From Solanum dulcamara (lineage: Eukaryota > Streptophyta > Magnoliopsida > Solanales > Solanaceae): a stretch of DNA of 64,000 nucleotides. The position numbers and the translations under genes were made by a program. The notes below the pieces were generated by a model. It did no database searches, was not told where the DNA came from, and was given only the letters and a program-made list of their open reading frames with translations. Below, piece after piece: positions 34,336-46,271 of this stretch (position 1 is the first letter of the stretch; each line of letters starts with the position of its first letter). Where the stretch lies: contig NC_077239.1 in the NCBI RefSeq assembly GCF_947179165.1, forward strand, positions 31,138,134 through 31,202,133, written 5' to 3'.

Positions 34336-35549
34336 ACTTTACATAAAAGTGATGTTTGCTCAAAAATACATATTTTTAGTTATTATTTGTCTTATGTTTA
34401 CTATTTTTATTATCCTTTTTATGCATAAATTTCATGGATAGTGCCGAATAGTATATTTCATTTCTAGGATTAATCTGACACGAAAATGAAGAAATTTAGA
34501 GCCAAAACGAATTAAAAAATAAAAGATTAAAGAAGAAAATCAATCAGACAACTTAATTGACTAAATTGAATATTATATTATAATTATATATATTCAAACA
34601 TTTAGCAACACTTGTGCGAAACTGAAATTATAGCTTGCCACATGGCAACTTTTGAAGACACACCCAAAAATGTTAAGGTGGCGCAACACTGTGCACACGC
34701 GCACAGTCCAATTCCTTCGGATTTTGAATTTTCCAATTTATTTTGAACTCAATTATTTTACTGGGTTTCTTTTTTACACCTATAAATTTTTAATAAAATT
34801 AGCTTTTACATAACTTTTGACCTAGGGTTCTCTTCTTCTTCTTCTTCTTCTTTAAGACATTAGTAGCTAAAGATCCTTGTTCTAGGGCTCCGACTACGAA
34901 TGATTGATGAACATTAATTTTATGGATGAAGTTGGTTATCATGTAAATTACTCTTGTATTCTTGAATTACTATTTTTATGCTTAGTTACCATTAGAATAA
35001 ATATATTGTCTAGTTTTGAACTCGAGAGAGGAATAAAGAGATAGAACGTGGAATACAAGAAACATAATCTTTTCTTGCATATCATTTGAATTGATTTGTG
35101 TTTAGGATAGAGATATACGTAAGTGTCGTGCTTGGTTACGAATCAGGATGAAAACTAAATGCTCAACAGATGATTCTAATTATCTACGCTCAACGATGTA
35201 GTTAGATGGTCAAATGGGGTAGTGATTAGAGATCGAGAGATCATGATCATAATATCAACTTTGTAAAATGGTAATTTGATAACATTTTGAAATCCATGAA
35301 AGAGATGTCAAACATGAATTCTTAGTTCTCTACATCCCTGGAATTATTCCAATTATTGTAAGTTAATATTATTAAGCAAATTTTACTTTTAGGATATAAA
35401 TACCAATAAAAATCTTTAGGCGCACTTAAATAAATAGTTAGACTTGGTATAATTTAGTAAAATAGTTAATCAACAAGTCACTATGGGTTTGACATCCGCT
35501 TTATTACACGCACAATAATGTACACTTGTGTGTGTGTTTGGACGCAACA
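34336..35549 (+). repeat. Tat/Ogre-like LTR F (start not resolved)
   Basis: The right part carries the character string of plant Tat/Ogre LTRs as I know them: CTAGGGTTCTC with a (CTT)n run at 34833-34855, AAGACATTAGTAGCTAAAG, GTCTAGTTTTGAACTC, and the end CACTATGGGTTTGACATC to GGACGCAACA at 35549. No primer binding site follows; the FAR1-like frame begins at once. It is therefore a solo or 3' LTR. The exact left boundary could not be fixed, so 34336 is approximate. Confidence 0.55.
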
Positions 35550-38500
35550 AACAACTAAAAAAATACTTTTATTATATGCCATGGACCATTTTTCCCTTAT
35601 AGCAAAGGTGTTTTGCAACCAACTTTTATCGTTAAGATCGTACTTTTCAAGCATTTCTTCTGATGTATTTGTAAAATCTGCTTCATACTCATAATCAAAA
35701 AGTAATTTGCTAAAATCACTCAAAAATGATTTATGAGCTTTAAAGATATGTGTAAGTTGTTTACATGCATTCTATCTCAAGTGCCATATACATAGACGGT
35801 GATATGTTTGTGGCATCACTAATGAGACTTCTAAACTAAAATTACAAGATTTTGATATGTGATGAATGTTTGTGGCTTACCTGCCGACATATCTCTAAAG
35901 AACAAATTAAGAAGCCATTCAAATACTCCATTTGTTTCTTCAAATAAAAGGTCAGGAACAAATACAGCCATATCCCTATGAATATTTAATCCAGCAAAAG
36001 ACGCCAATGGACGGTACTCCTCATTTGTACTATATGTTGTGTCAAATGAAACTTCTCCATAAATGTGAAAGTTCCTTATCATTTTAACATCAACCCAGAA
36101 AATATTTTGTCACGACTCAAAATAGGGTCGTGATGGTTCCTACTACACCCCCACCCAAGTAGGCAAGCCTACAACCTAAAAGACAACTTTGCGGTAGACA
36201 ACAATTCAAATATAATAGTAGTAATAACAACAAGCGGAAGACAAGAATATCATATAAGAAATGGTTCATATCATAAATTTGTAGTTCGATACAAAATACA
36301 CAAAAGAGGCCCGAAAGTGACCAAGAAGACAAGCTGACACAAGACCAAATTTTGGGAGCTAGTGTCACCTATACATGAGCTACTAAGTACAGATAGGCTA
36401 TATATATATATATAGACATACACACACAAGAGAATTGATTAATCAAAATATAAAATATAAGTCAATACAAAAGAGGGAAGGCAATGCGAGGATCTCACCC
36501 CGATCTCGAACTCTCAAGAAGGGTGGCTCATACAGGGGGCTGCATTAAAAAAAGATGTAGAAGTGTAGTATGAGTACAAAAATATGAGGTATCTCAGTAG
36601 GCATCTTAGGCTGATCGACCTCAGAAAGATCATATATATATATATATAAGCAGCAGGATGGTTCTAATAGGAGTTTGCTAGAATGGTGAAAGCAATCTGA
36701 ACTACAAACAAGTGAAGCAACAACTAATCTACCAACACAAAGCAACAATGAATTCATTCAATCACATAATAAGGAGCAATGCATATGTAGTCAATTCACA
36801 ATGAATGAAAAAAGTTTTGGAGTTACCTCGCCTGTAGTAACATGGACCCCTAAGGCAACTACGGAACCCTATCTCAGTTTATCAGAAAAGTAAAAATCCG
36901 GAATTTAGTTTACGGACCACCAGAGCTTATCAACATATGCATTATAAGGCGAAAATGGTGCATTTCCCTCAAAATCAAGTTCCATGAGAAAAATCCATCG
37001 AAAATCAGTAATCCTGCTCCATTTGAGCTAAAAGCCAGTGGAAAGTGTAGTGTAACCAAAAAAAGGTCGAAAATCTCCTTAATTTCAAAAATTAAATGCA
37101 AATATGCCATGAACATGATTTCATAGCATCAAAATCCAGTCATCATCAAAAACAAAATCCACCTCTTACACGCAACCGAGTAAACACCCATCACAACTCA
37201 AAGGTACTGACTAGGAACTCGAGCCAGTCCAAGATCTCAACCTTAGGCCCATTAGTTCAATCAAAAAGGAAATAAATGTAACACAATATAAAAGAGGCAC
37301 ACAATTCACCAAGGTAACCAACACGCATACATTCTAAGTTTCATGCAACCTAGGGGAAATCTAAGGAGCTCATTGACTAAAGTACTAAGCTATAAATCTA
37401 AAATGTACAATAAATCTCCCTAAGGATCAAGAACACTTATAACCTAGTCCTAAAATCATTCTAACTATCAGCTACTCTATTATAAAGATAATCAAGCAAA
37501 CCATGTCCAAAAGGAGAAAATAATAACCTACCTCAAGGCTGAAAACCGCACACAGACACTACTCGAGTATTTTTCCTTTTTGAAGAGCCTTGAACTACTG
37601 CCACATTATCAAGAATACAACGAGCATGTCAAAACGGATCCAATGATACACATATTACTAAAATAAAATTCGAACCCAAATTGGGTACAAAATTGACCTA
37701 TAAATCGATGTTACAGAATTTTGAAACAAAAATCATCATTATGTTCTCCTTGAGATAAGGATCACATGCCCAAAATTTGGGTAAAAATGGAGTTCAATTC
37801 AGACCTCAAATGGTCCAAATAAAATTCTTTGAAGGTTGGAAAATAAGGAAATCTAGACCAAAAATGGAGATGAATTAAGGAATTAAAGCTAGAGTCGTGT
37901 AGAGAAAATGAAATTAAAGATAATCACCTTTGAATCACTATAATTGATCAAGAAATGAGCAAATTTGTCTTAGTCCGAGCTCTATTCAAATAGATTCTTT
38001 CTTTGAAAAATGAGCAAGAAAAAGGATTTTAATCCCAGCAATTTTCAATAAAGCAGAAAAATGGTCACTAAAGCGGCCATCGATTTAATCATCATTTGGT
38101 CGAGCGACCCCCACCTAGGAGGCACCTATTTCTAAAGCAACAGCCAGGTCGCTAAAGCGGCCATCACTAAAGTGATGAGTCAATCTCTTTCACGACCCCT
38201 CTAATGTCCATTACAAAATCCAAACCTTGGTTTCTAAAGCGGCTACCGCAAAATCTTCCAAGGGTCGCTAAAGCCATGGCACGAGAAGCATGAAACGAGA
38301 AAAAGAGCCAAGTATCTCAAAACTTCGAAAAAGCCCTAAAAATTTATTCAGAGTCCAAACGATGCAAACCAAAGTGTAAACCACTTCAAAACAACATTAT
38401 GGACTCAATGGAATCTACGAAACAACCAATAGAGGTCATCTTATCAAAATATTGACCAAAGTCAACACTTACGAAGAATTAACAAACAAAATGCTTTAAG

Positions 38501-39687
38501 CCACAATCTCATCCCCAAAGCCTTGAAAATCGAACTGAAGGTCGTTCTAGATCAAACTCGATATTTTAAATCTAACCGCCCTGACATAATTTCAATTTGA
38601 GCATGTTTACTAAGAATATTTACTAAATCCAAACTTTGGCCAAACTTCAAAGTTAAAATGACTTATCACACAAACTCAAAAATGAAATCCCTAAAACCTG
38701 AACCAATAATCACATTAGAGCAAAATAATCCTCCCGAAGCTGATAGAATTAAAGGAATCTTCATCTGATATCAGAATCTTGGGATGTTGAATAAAGTAAA
38801 CTATTTCAAACTTTAAGCTTCAAAAATGGTCAAACCAACTCAAAAATCACTTGACCTCCTCGAGAATCGTGCCACCTATCCCAATACCACATAAATGCTA
38901 AAAGAAAGTTATGAAAAGACGCAAAATAGTAAAAGAATATAAAAATATGAAAATGACCACGAGGGTCATCACATATTTTTTATCAAACCACCGACATCTA
39001 AATATAAAGAAAATAGAAAAGAATGATCTTTTATTACTCTTCAAAATAATTGACCAAACTACAAGCCACTCAATATTGTAGACTTTCTTTTCTGTTATCT
39101 CAAAGATAGTTTTTGTGATCTCTATTTGTCAAACCTAAAGAAGCTCTTTTCCACACTTGACGAACAACATATTCAAAAGAAGATTTAGGACATATTCCCA
39201 AATCATCCAATAAATCAATTTTATATGTCTGAGAAAGTTTAACATTTCTTTTTGATGATAACAAGTGACCAACAAATAGATAAACAAGTGGATGATTGTG
39301 CTTTTCTTCAAACGAAATAACAAAAAACTTCCCATTTGGTTGATGACTTACGACCATATGAGCTAAACAACCTGTCCTTGTTTCCTTTCTAGGTTTCTTG
39401 ATTAATATATCTCGCTTGTCTATTTCTCTAAAAACTTCATTATAACAAGTAAATTTTCTTGAAGTCACATATCCATGAATTTTACTTTTGTTGGCAAATT
39501 CCTTTCTAACACGAAAACCGATTATAGCAGCATATTCATTGTAATATTCAAATCCTTGTTCATCAGAATCAAATTTCATTCCAGGTTTTATTAGCTCCAA
39601 TGAATGAGAAATATTCATACGCTCATATTGAGGCACGGTCTTCATGAATCTACCATGAAAAAGAAGAAAGTAAGATATATGTCCCAT
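35550..39687 (-). pseudogene. FAR1/FHY3-family (MULE-derived) pseudogene, split by LTR E
   Basis: On the minus strand, 39687-39100 encodes a FAR1-type DNA-binding domain: GMKFDSDEQGFEYYNEYA, IIGFRVRKEF, SRKFTCYNEVF, KETRTGCLAHMVV and FEEKHNHPLV (the zinc-binding Cys and HNH pattern). After a stop following HKNYL, a shifted frame gives KDHSFLFSLYLDVGGLIKNI, then LTR E. From 36107 it continues FWVDVKMIRNFHIYGEVSFD, TTYSTNEEYRPLASFAGLN and LLFEETNGVFEWLL, the MULE transposase core with its Asp. A later frame has HRLCIWHL, and 35723-35550 has the typical EEMLEKYDL, WLQNTFAIREKW. Stops, shifts and two LTR insertions make it a pseudogene. The family normally gives light-signalling transcription factors or transposases; which this was is unknown. 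Confidence 0.85.
36108..38973 (-). mobile_element. Solo gypsy LTR E inside the FAR1-like exon
   Basis: On the minus strand it starts TGTGATGACCCTCGTGG and ends GAGTCGTGACA. It is flanked by perfect 5-bp TSDs TATTT (36103-36107 and 38974-38978). No internal sequence is present. The reading frame of the FAR1 pseudogene continues across it, so the insertion is in coding sequence. It contains (TA)n runs near 36400 and 36635, and a block of TAAAGCGGCCATC-like words near 38065-38280. It is of the same general family as LTR J. Confidence 0.9.
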
Positions 39688-40517
39688 TGTGTTTTGACAA
39701 ACTAATACATTCTATTAACTCTCATTGTGCTTGACAGATTCATAAGACTTCCAAATCTCATTTCAGTTTGTAAGTAAAAATGAGAAACTTTTTAGTTACT
39801 TTCTTAGTTAAGTAATCCACATTTGGATATAATTGATGTCAAATAGCAATTTTAATATTTCCAACAAAAAAATATCAAAGTCAAATTTTCTTAGTCCAAA
39901 AAGTTTATTTGGAAATTTTCACAAACACATAGTATGAAAATTTTCTACTAGTCAATTACCACAATGGAAAATATACAAATAATAAGCATTTGATCTCTAC
40001 ATAATCTAAAATAGATGAAAAGAACATGGCGGTGAAAGTTAGTTCAACTCCAACAAATAAGAAGCTTTGCGTATTGTTGTATCACTCTTTAATTTTTTTT
40101 CTTCTTCCTTGTGTTCTTTCTATTGATTTTAATGATAAAAATATTAAATATTTTATGCATACATGATTTTCGGTGTTGAAAAATGGCAGCAAAGATAATT
40201 TTTAAATGGGTTGTTTTCTCCCTTTTCAAATATCGAATTGTATCTCATTTGGGGATAAAAGCTCGGTAAGTTGTTTAGGGCCTTTTGACAGAGTTAATTT
40301 TTGGATTTTTGATGTAGATTCCACATTCCTATTTTGATCCGATTTTGGGCCCGTCTTCAATTATTGCAAATCTAGCGTCAAGTTTGGTGTCTAAGCATCC
40401 ATATTGACATTATAATCAATATTTTGTTAGCATGATAGTGATCAAAGGTCTTTTGAAAGTAGATAGCTCTTCTACGGCAGATTCAAAGCGCGCATGATCA
40501 GTTTTGAGATAGGCTAT
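39688..40517. other. Upstream flank of the FAR1 pseudogene, nothing identified
   Basis: AT-rich sequence without open frames of note. The part at 40190-40515 (TTTGGGGATAAAAGCTCGG and similar) looks like degraded repeat text, but I could not assign it. Confidence 0.4.
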
Positions 40518-41930
40518 TTTCACGCTCCGATTCTACACCCTAGGCATGGCCAGCACTTGAAAACTATTGTTGGTCCAAAGAGAACCCTTGGACTGGCTGA
40601 CTACTAAGCGGAAGACTTAACTTGATACAGAAGAAAGAAGGTAGTGAGCAATTTAAATACTTAAAGCATAAACTCATAAAAATGTTTGTAAATACTGGGA
40701 TTATGTAACAGTCAATGTTTAAGACACTATCTCTAAAAGTACTGAATCAACTCTCTACTCTGTATGTAATAATTTTCATACAATAAACTGAGTAAGATAA
40801 TCAAAATACATCTCACTTAGTTTCATTGGACTTTACATTGATTTACTCAACTCTTTATCAAATCCCTTATTCTCTTCTTTTGAAAGAACATGTATTGGGG
40901 ACTACTAGTGTTCCCTACAACTCATTCATAAAATATAAATTATGTATAGCGCTCTAACTCATTTAGGCTCCGAAAATCATGCATAAAATCAATAATGTAA
41001 ATCTCCATGAACTCAAGCACTGTAATGCACTTAGGACACTAGGTTCCATCAAAAGCTCTTCTTTTATTTGACATATGAAAAAAATCTCTTTTATTCTAAT
41101 ACAAAGCAATATAATAAGCAATGTAGTAACTTAATTCAGGTTCATATGGAAGTAACCATGAACAAAAACTTTAAGAATTCAAATCGTAGAAATAATTACA
41201 ATCTCAACAAACATACAAGGAACTCAACAAAAGCAAGTTATAATTCATTCGAAACTCAATACAAATCGTACTAAAGCTCAAACTGGAATTCTGAAATGAT
41301 GGAATTGAGATATAGGGCATGAGAACAACCTCACTCCAATTCTATGATTAGCCTTACATACCCGAAAAAACAATATTCTTAGCCTTACATACCCAGGAGA
41401 ACAATATTCTTGGCAACCTCACTTTAATCCTTTGAAGTGTTAATGAGGAAAAAGGCTCATATGACACTGTTAAGAGACTCAATTTAGCCTAACAACATCA
41501 GGTTTTTAATTTTGAATGGGTAAGAAAAGACAGTTCTATCCCTCATTAAAACTAATAATGTCGTCTATGGGTACCTCCTACGGCCCATAGAAGTTTCTAT
41601 GGGCCATAGGAGACCTTGCGTTGAAACTGAGTACACTTTTAGAGCTCACTTGAGTTGTAGGGTTGGGTCTATGGGTCCCTTCTATGAGTCATACACCCTT
41701 CTACAAGTCGTACAAAGCTGCTCGTGGAAGAGACTGGTCTCTGAGGTTTGGTTCTATGGGCCTTCTATGGGTCGTAGACCCTAATCGTCCTTCATGCCTA
41801 AGTTCTGACTCTTTGAACGTTTTTAACGAGCATCACCTATGGTCCGTAGGAACTCTTATGGGTCGTAAAAGCCACTCGTCGGAAGAGTTTTGAACTTGGG
41901 TGCATTTATGCATCCAATAACCAAAATAAC
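40518..41930 (-). repeat. Degraded gypsy LTR remnant, minus orientation
   Basis: The left edge CACGCTCCGATTCTACACCC resembles the inverted end of the A/B-type LTRs. ACTAAGCGGAAGACTTAA, ACTCATTTAGGCTCCG and CTTTAATCCTTTG-type text follow. A block of CTATGGGCCATAGG and CCTACGGCCCATAG words lies at 41560-41880, near what would be the LTR 5' side. No TSD or opposite terminus was found. Confidence 0.55.
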
Positions 41931-42560
41931 CCATGTCCATAGCAGAGTTTGGGAGCAAATTCTTATAGTTTACTTCATTTTTAGATTACTTGTGTATGAA
42001 TATAGATAACCAACATGGTTAGACACTTTCACGCTAAATATGGAAGAATGGACATTCAAAAGATGATTGGATTAAAAGTGGAGCTTAAAGAAGAAGTTGG
42101 GAACAAATGTGAAGAAAATGCATCATAATGGAGTGTGTCTGCATCGCACATTAAGCTGTAGCAATTTAATTTCTACACTTGGAATTTATTGGATGTAACA
42201 GTGTAGTCCACACTAGGTCCACGTCGCGGACCTGCTTCTGGATAGAACAAATTCTGGCGAAGAAAAAAATGAAAAATTGCACTGTGGAGAAACACCTCCA
42301 TGTCGCGAACTTAACTATATGGATTGCAACTTTGCTTTTTCAAGGCTATAAATAGTCCACTTGTAATTTTTTTAAAACATTCAGTTTTTAATTAAGGTTT
42401 TGATGAAGGAAGACAAAAAGAGAAATCTCATCATTGAACTCAAAATCAAAACTCATGTAAATGATCATTGATCCTCATAATCATAATTGAAAGTAACTTC
42501 ATGCATAGGCATTCATAATTCAACTTTAAATCATGTAAATCATCATTGATCCTCTTTTCT
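41931..42560 (+). repeat. Probable Tat-like LTR fragment with TATA box
   Basis: CCACGTCGCGGACCTGC and CCATGTCGCGAACTTAAC words are followed by AAGGCTATAAATAGTCC (42340-42357), a good TATA box, and a leader with AAAAGAGAAATCTCATC. This arrangement is typical of Tat-type LTR promoters, but no ends are recognisable. Confidence 0.4.
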
Positions 42561-42889
42561 GAACTTCATCTTTAAATTTTTTTGAGCGGGAAAACTGAAG
42601 GAATAAAGGTTGTTTAGCAACGTGTTGAATGCTTACCCTCGACTTTTCTTTTCATCAAACATGTAAAAAAAGTGGAAGTACATAAATTTTTACAGTGCAG
42701 AACACAAGTACTAATTCAAACAAAATAATAAAAAAAGGCCTTTCTGTCATTATAATATAGTTGCTGAAAGATAAGTACTTTTATGTTTATTGTGATACTA
42801 AATGCACAAATCACTCGCACATTCGAACATGAAAGAATAGAACCAGATAAATATTTTCTTGTCACTAATGGGTATGAACTTCTTATTTT

Positions 42890-43560
42890 TTTGACTGACA
42901 CCAAAATTTACAGGTCCATCTGACTTTGACAAGGCAAAAAATATGACTTGAAGTGTCTCGAGATGCTCAAAGAAGTGATACTAGTATTTTACTTTATTTT
43001 GTGTAAATTTTTTTTATTGTTAGTTGGCTTGATATTTTAATTTTTTTGACTCACACTTAAATTTGAGGTCTGTTTGAATCTAAAATGGCAAAAAGAGTGG
43101 TTGAAGTGGCTCAAGATGCTAAGAGAAATGAATCTAGTATGTATTTTCTTCTGTGTAATATTTTCTTGTTGTTACCTGTAAAGAAGCATAAAAATAATCT
43201 TGCCCTTCTTCCATGGATCATGTGTGTATTGGTTTCTGATAAGTCTTCACTGTGAAAAAAATATGTCGTTGCCCCTTCCGTATCAATGAGGTTTGTATCT
43301 CGTTCTATACTAAAAAAGATAGAAAAACTTGCCGGTCCATTTGAATAAAAAATAAAAGGCAAAAAATGTGGTTGAAGTGACCCGAGATGCTCATAAAAGT
43401 GAAACTAGTATTTTATTTTCTTTTGTTTCATATATTCTTGTTATTATTGAGGTTAAACTTCTTGTTTGGCTTGACTTACCTTAAATTTTGCAAGTCCATG
43501 TGACACTGAAAGAGCAAAAAAAGTAAGGGGAACAAACATTTGTAAGGATGTTTTTCATCT
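42890..43560 (+). repeat. Imperfect tandem array with an exon-like unit
   Basis: Four degenerating copies (about 42900, 43060, 43330 and 43485) share an AAATTT(A/G)CAGGTCCAT-like start, GGCAAAAAATGTGG, TTGAAGTG(G/A)C, CGAGATGCTCA and AAGTGAAACTAGTAT. Read through, the unit encodes a short helix-like peptide (KAKNVVEVARDAQRSET in idealised form). It is preceded by a T/A-rich acceptor-like tract and followed by GTATGTATT-like donor text. No homologue recognised. Confidence 0.6.
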
Positions 43561-43809
43561 ATGACTTGGAGAGAAATGAAAAGTCATTTTCAACCAAAAT
43601 TGAGTCGTCAAGCAGAATCACACCCATTTACGAGACACTTGGCTTTTCCAATTCTTGATTGCAATATGTGCCAGCGGGTACTCTCAGGGATGGACATTGA
43701 AGAGAATAAGCTTGAGCACATGTGGGCAGCTATTACCATAAGAATTACAACATTACTATCTCTTCTTTTGACTGATAATTGTCAAGAATATTTTTTGAAA
43801 AAGTATTGA
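43561..43809 (+). other. Unrecognised 82-codon open frame after the exon-like array
   Basis: An open frame beginning MTWREMKSHFQPKLSRQ directly after the last array copy, with FPILDCNMCQRVLSGMDIEE inside. It matches nothing I know. It could be the next exon of the same relic or a chance frame. Confidence 0.2.
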
Positions 43810-44217
43810 CTATTTCAGATTAAAGTGCATGGATATTATAGAGAGTAAATATGAACGCCTTGAAAGAATAGTGGTCCATTAGCCTTCATCACCTCCATCA
43901 GGTTAGTTAACTTTCTATTAGTTATTAGATGATGTGTATTTGTCAATGAATTTAGTGATGTTGTTTAGAAATGCTCCTCTTTGATAGGGGCTTTGTTACT
44001 ACAGTATTGCTATGAATGATCTGTTTTCCTATGATAATTTGATCTAGATAGACAGTCTTAGTTGTACTAATTTTATGATGAATAGGCCTTCATGCTTATA
44101 GGATTATGTTTTTAAAACATAAAAATAAAAATAAAATCACATAATTAGATTACTTATTCTATAGTTCGTATTGTGGACATTTAATAAAGAAAGACACTAT
44201 ATAGATTGAAAATAGAC
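43810..44217. other. AT-rich gap, nothing identified
   Basis: About 400 bases without an open frame or repeat that I could recognise. Confidence 0.5.
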
Positions 44218-44899
44218 TCAAGTTTTGTTATCTTTAACTTTTGCGGATGACTTGAACCATGGCATCCACACAGATGCTGTCCTCTGGCACAGCTTGTATG
44301 ATTTAGCTCTGTAGGCTTTCTTAAGCATCCTATTCTCAACAAGCACAGTGACATGTGCAAGACACATGATATTAATAAGTGCATCGACAAAAGTCCAAGC
44401 ATGACCCAAGTTTCAGGTAATAGGACGAGTCCCCACCACCATAATTGTTCACCAAAATAGTTTGAATGTCCATAATACCTCAAGAGGCCTTCATCAAAAT
44501 TTGGGAACCATTGGCTCGCCAAGATCTTGTAGTTTCTTATTTTTGCTCAAAAATTATAGAGCTCTGTATTTGCATAATAAGCAACTATAATGGCAGACAA
44601 GAAGATGAATACGACAATGAAATCCCAAATATTCACGGCTTGTCTTTAGAGTGGACAACTTACATAGGCAGGCATATACCCATCAGATAAATCTACAGAG
44701 AGACATAAACAACAAAGAAAGAGATCCACCACCACTGCCTATTCTCATGTTAGAAGTAGTTATATGTAACTCTTATACTCCAAATCCAAGTTAAAAGTAT
44801 AATTACCTTGGACCTCCACACATTATACCGTGCCAACAGATGGTTTTCATAGAAATGCACTAGCATTATTGGAATAATAGTCCAGTATAAATCTATCAT
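44218..44899 (-). pseudogene. DUF1295 / steroid-reductase-like membrane protein pseudogene
   Basis: On the minus strand the order is: MIDLYWTIIPIMLVHFYENH, LLARYNVWRSK, LLTWIWSIRVTYNYF, a stop, WWWISFFVVYVSL, LMGICLPM, VNIWDFIVVFIFLSAIIVAY, SQWFPNFDEGLLRYYGHSNY, FGEQLWWWGLVLL, then in another frame HAWTFVDALINIMCLAHVTV, LVENRMLKKAYRAKSYKL, ASVWMPWFKSS. This is the plant DUF1295 family, multi-pass membrane proteins related to steroid 5-alpha-reductases; function in plants is poorly defined. The motif RYxxHxNYFGEQLWWWG is nearly intact. Stops and frameshifts, plus loss of about 20 residues after the first Trp-rich part, show it is dead. TTTTCAG at 44900-44906 looks like an intron acceptor. Confidence 0.8.
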
Positions 44900-45319
44900 C
44901 TGAAAATCAAATTTCAATAATAGCTAAATCAATCAAAAATAACAGTAGTGCATATAGGATTACTAGTTTTTAGACTAATTATGCTCCTTTAAATGATGTA
45001 GTTCTTTTGATTTTGATTAGCTCCCTATGCTTCAAAGCTTACTGTTGTTGGAGCTAATATATGTTTTGTAGTATATGTGTTGCCACAAAATTAAAACTAT
45101 CCAGGTTTGGATGCTAACTAAAGTGAATTCTAGGAACAAATAATAATTGATACTAAAATGTATTAACCATTATTTTAGTATGAAGTCTGAACCCAAGTGT
45201 TGGGTGTTAAATCCTTTACTGTGTTATAGTCCTGGAATAATAAATTAATCTTATATATCTAGGAGACTTTATTTTTGTTGTCATTTCAGTATACTTCACT
45301 GTTATTGTAACATCTTCAA
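44900..45319. other. AT-rich gap, nothing identified
   Basis: About 400 bases. May include intron sequence upstream of the DUF1295 relic, but no exon was recognised. Confidence 0.4.
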
Positions 45320-45653
45320 ATGTACTTCCTTGACTATATTTTTCCTGATTCACAAGAAGTAGACAAGTTGAAGGACTTCGAGTTATTTCTCTTGGAAAGT
45401 CTTTTAGCACAACATGAAGTGGAAATGTCTTCTACTACTGATTTAGTGACATTTCTAGAGGATCTACCTTTTTTCTTATTTTTCAAATCCTTCTTATTCT
45501 AGATAAATGCATTGGCATTGTCCTGATTGTTCTTCATAGTTTGTTTAGCAGCTTTTGGTGAAGTCTTATGGACTACTGATAGTTCTTCAATTATGTTCAC
45601 TTCTTGTTTCTTCTAGCTACATCTCAATTCCTTACTCCTACTAGACTTGTAAA

Positions 45654-45670
45654 CAATGCCTTTTCTACCA
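45654..45670. repeat. Perfect 17-bp TSD of the RTE LINE, left copy
   Basis: CAATGCCTTTTCTACCA is repeated exactly at 46255-46271. Confidence 0.95.
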
Positions 45671-46254
45671 ACAACAACAACAACAACAACAACCCAGTGA
45701 AATCTCACAACATGGGGTCTGGGGAGGGTAGAATGTACGCAGACCTTACTCCTACCAAGGTAGGACGGCTGTTTCTTGGAGACCCTCGGCTCAGTAAAAG
45801 CATAAACGCATAAAAAAAATGTTAGATAAGAATAGGAAATTAAAAGCTTTATGAGAAAAACAACAAACAAATAACGAATAGATAACAAGTAAATACAAAT
45901 AAATAAATACAAATAACAAATAACAAATAACAAATAAATAAATAATGAAAGCGTCACAGATAAAATAGAGTAATCAAAGCATAGAAAGTAATAAATAATA
46001 ACAGAAATAACATAAATCAGAAGTCAAAGCGCAAGAGATCGTAATGCATTACTACGCCTATGAATAGAGAAGAATAACGAGACTATGAACTAGCCTTCTA
46101 CCCTAATGTGGGTCTTCCACACCCTCCTATCTAAGGTCATGTCCTCCGTAAGCTGTAACTGCGCCATGTCCTGTCTAATCACCTCTCCCCAATACTTCTT
46201 CAGCCTACCCCTACCTCTTCTGTAACCATCCCTGGCCAGCCACTCACACCTCCC
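45671..46254 (-). mobile_element. 5'-truncated RTE-clade LINE 3' end with (TTG)n tail
   Basis: The minus-strand frame entering at 46254 reads GRCEWLARDGYRRGRGRLKK, YWGEVIRQDMAQLQLTEDMT, LDRRVWKTHIRVEG, stop at 46090. This is the C-terminus of RTE-type ORF2. The 3' untranslated region follows, ending in GAGCCGAGGGTCTCC, GTAAGGTCTGCGTACATTC, CCCCAGACCCCATG and a (TTG)n tail (plus-strand (CAA)n at 45671-45692). That tail is shared by the Au SINE family, which is thought to use RTE machinery. The perfect 17-bp TSD fixes both ends at 584 bp. Only the last 55 or so codons remain. Confidence 0.92.
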
Positions 46255-46271
46255 CAATGCCTTTTCTACCA
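46255..46271. repeat. Perfect 17-bp TSD of the RTE LINE, right copy
   Basis: CAATGCCTTTTCTACCA, identical to 45654-45670. Confidence 0.95.

Noticed and set aside
36117..37116. Minus-strand open frames in LTR E, one rich in hydrophobic residues
   Set aside because: They are inside a solo LTR with well-supported boundaries; the apparent membrane segments come from TA/TTG-rich DNA.
42863..42875. CACTAATGGG as the missing left CACTA end
   Set aside because: Only the first five bases fit; the A-run and subterminal repeats seen at 48894 are absent.
44466..44690. Plus-strand 74-codon frame
   Set aside because: Antisense shadow of the DUF1295 relic, which has the recognisable motifs.
45604..45813. 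Plus-strand frame with an Asn run
   Set aside because: It is the (CAA)n antisense of the RTE LINE tail.
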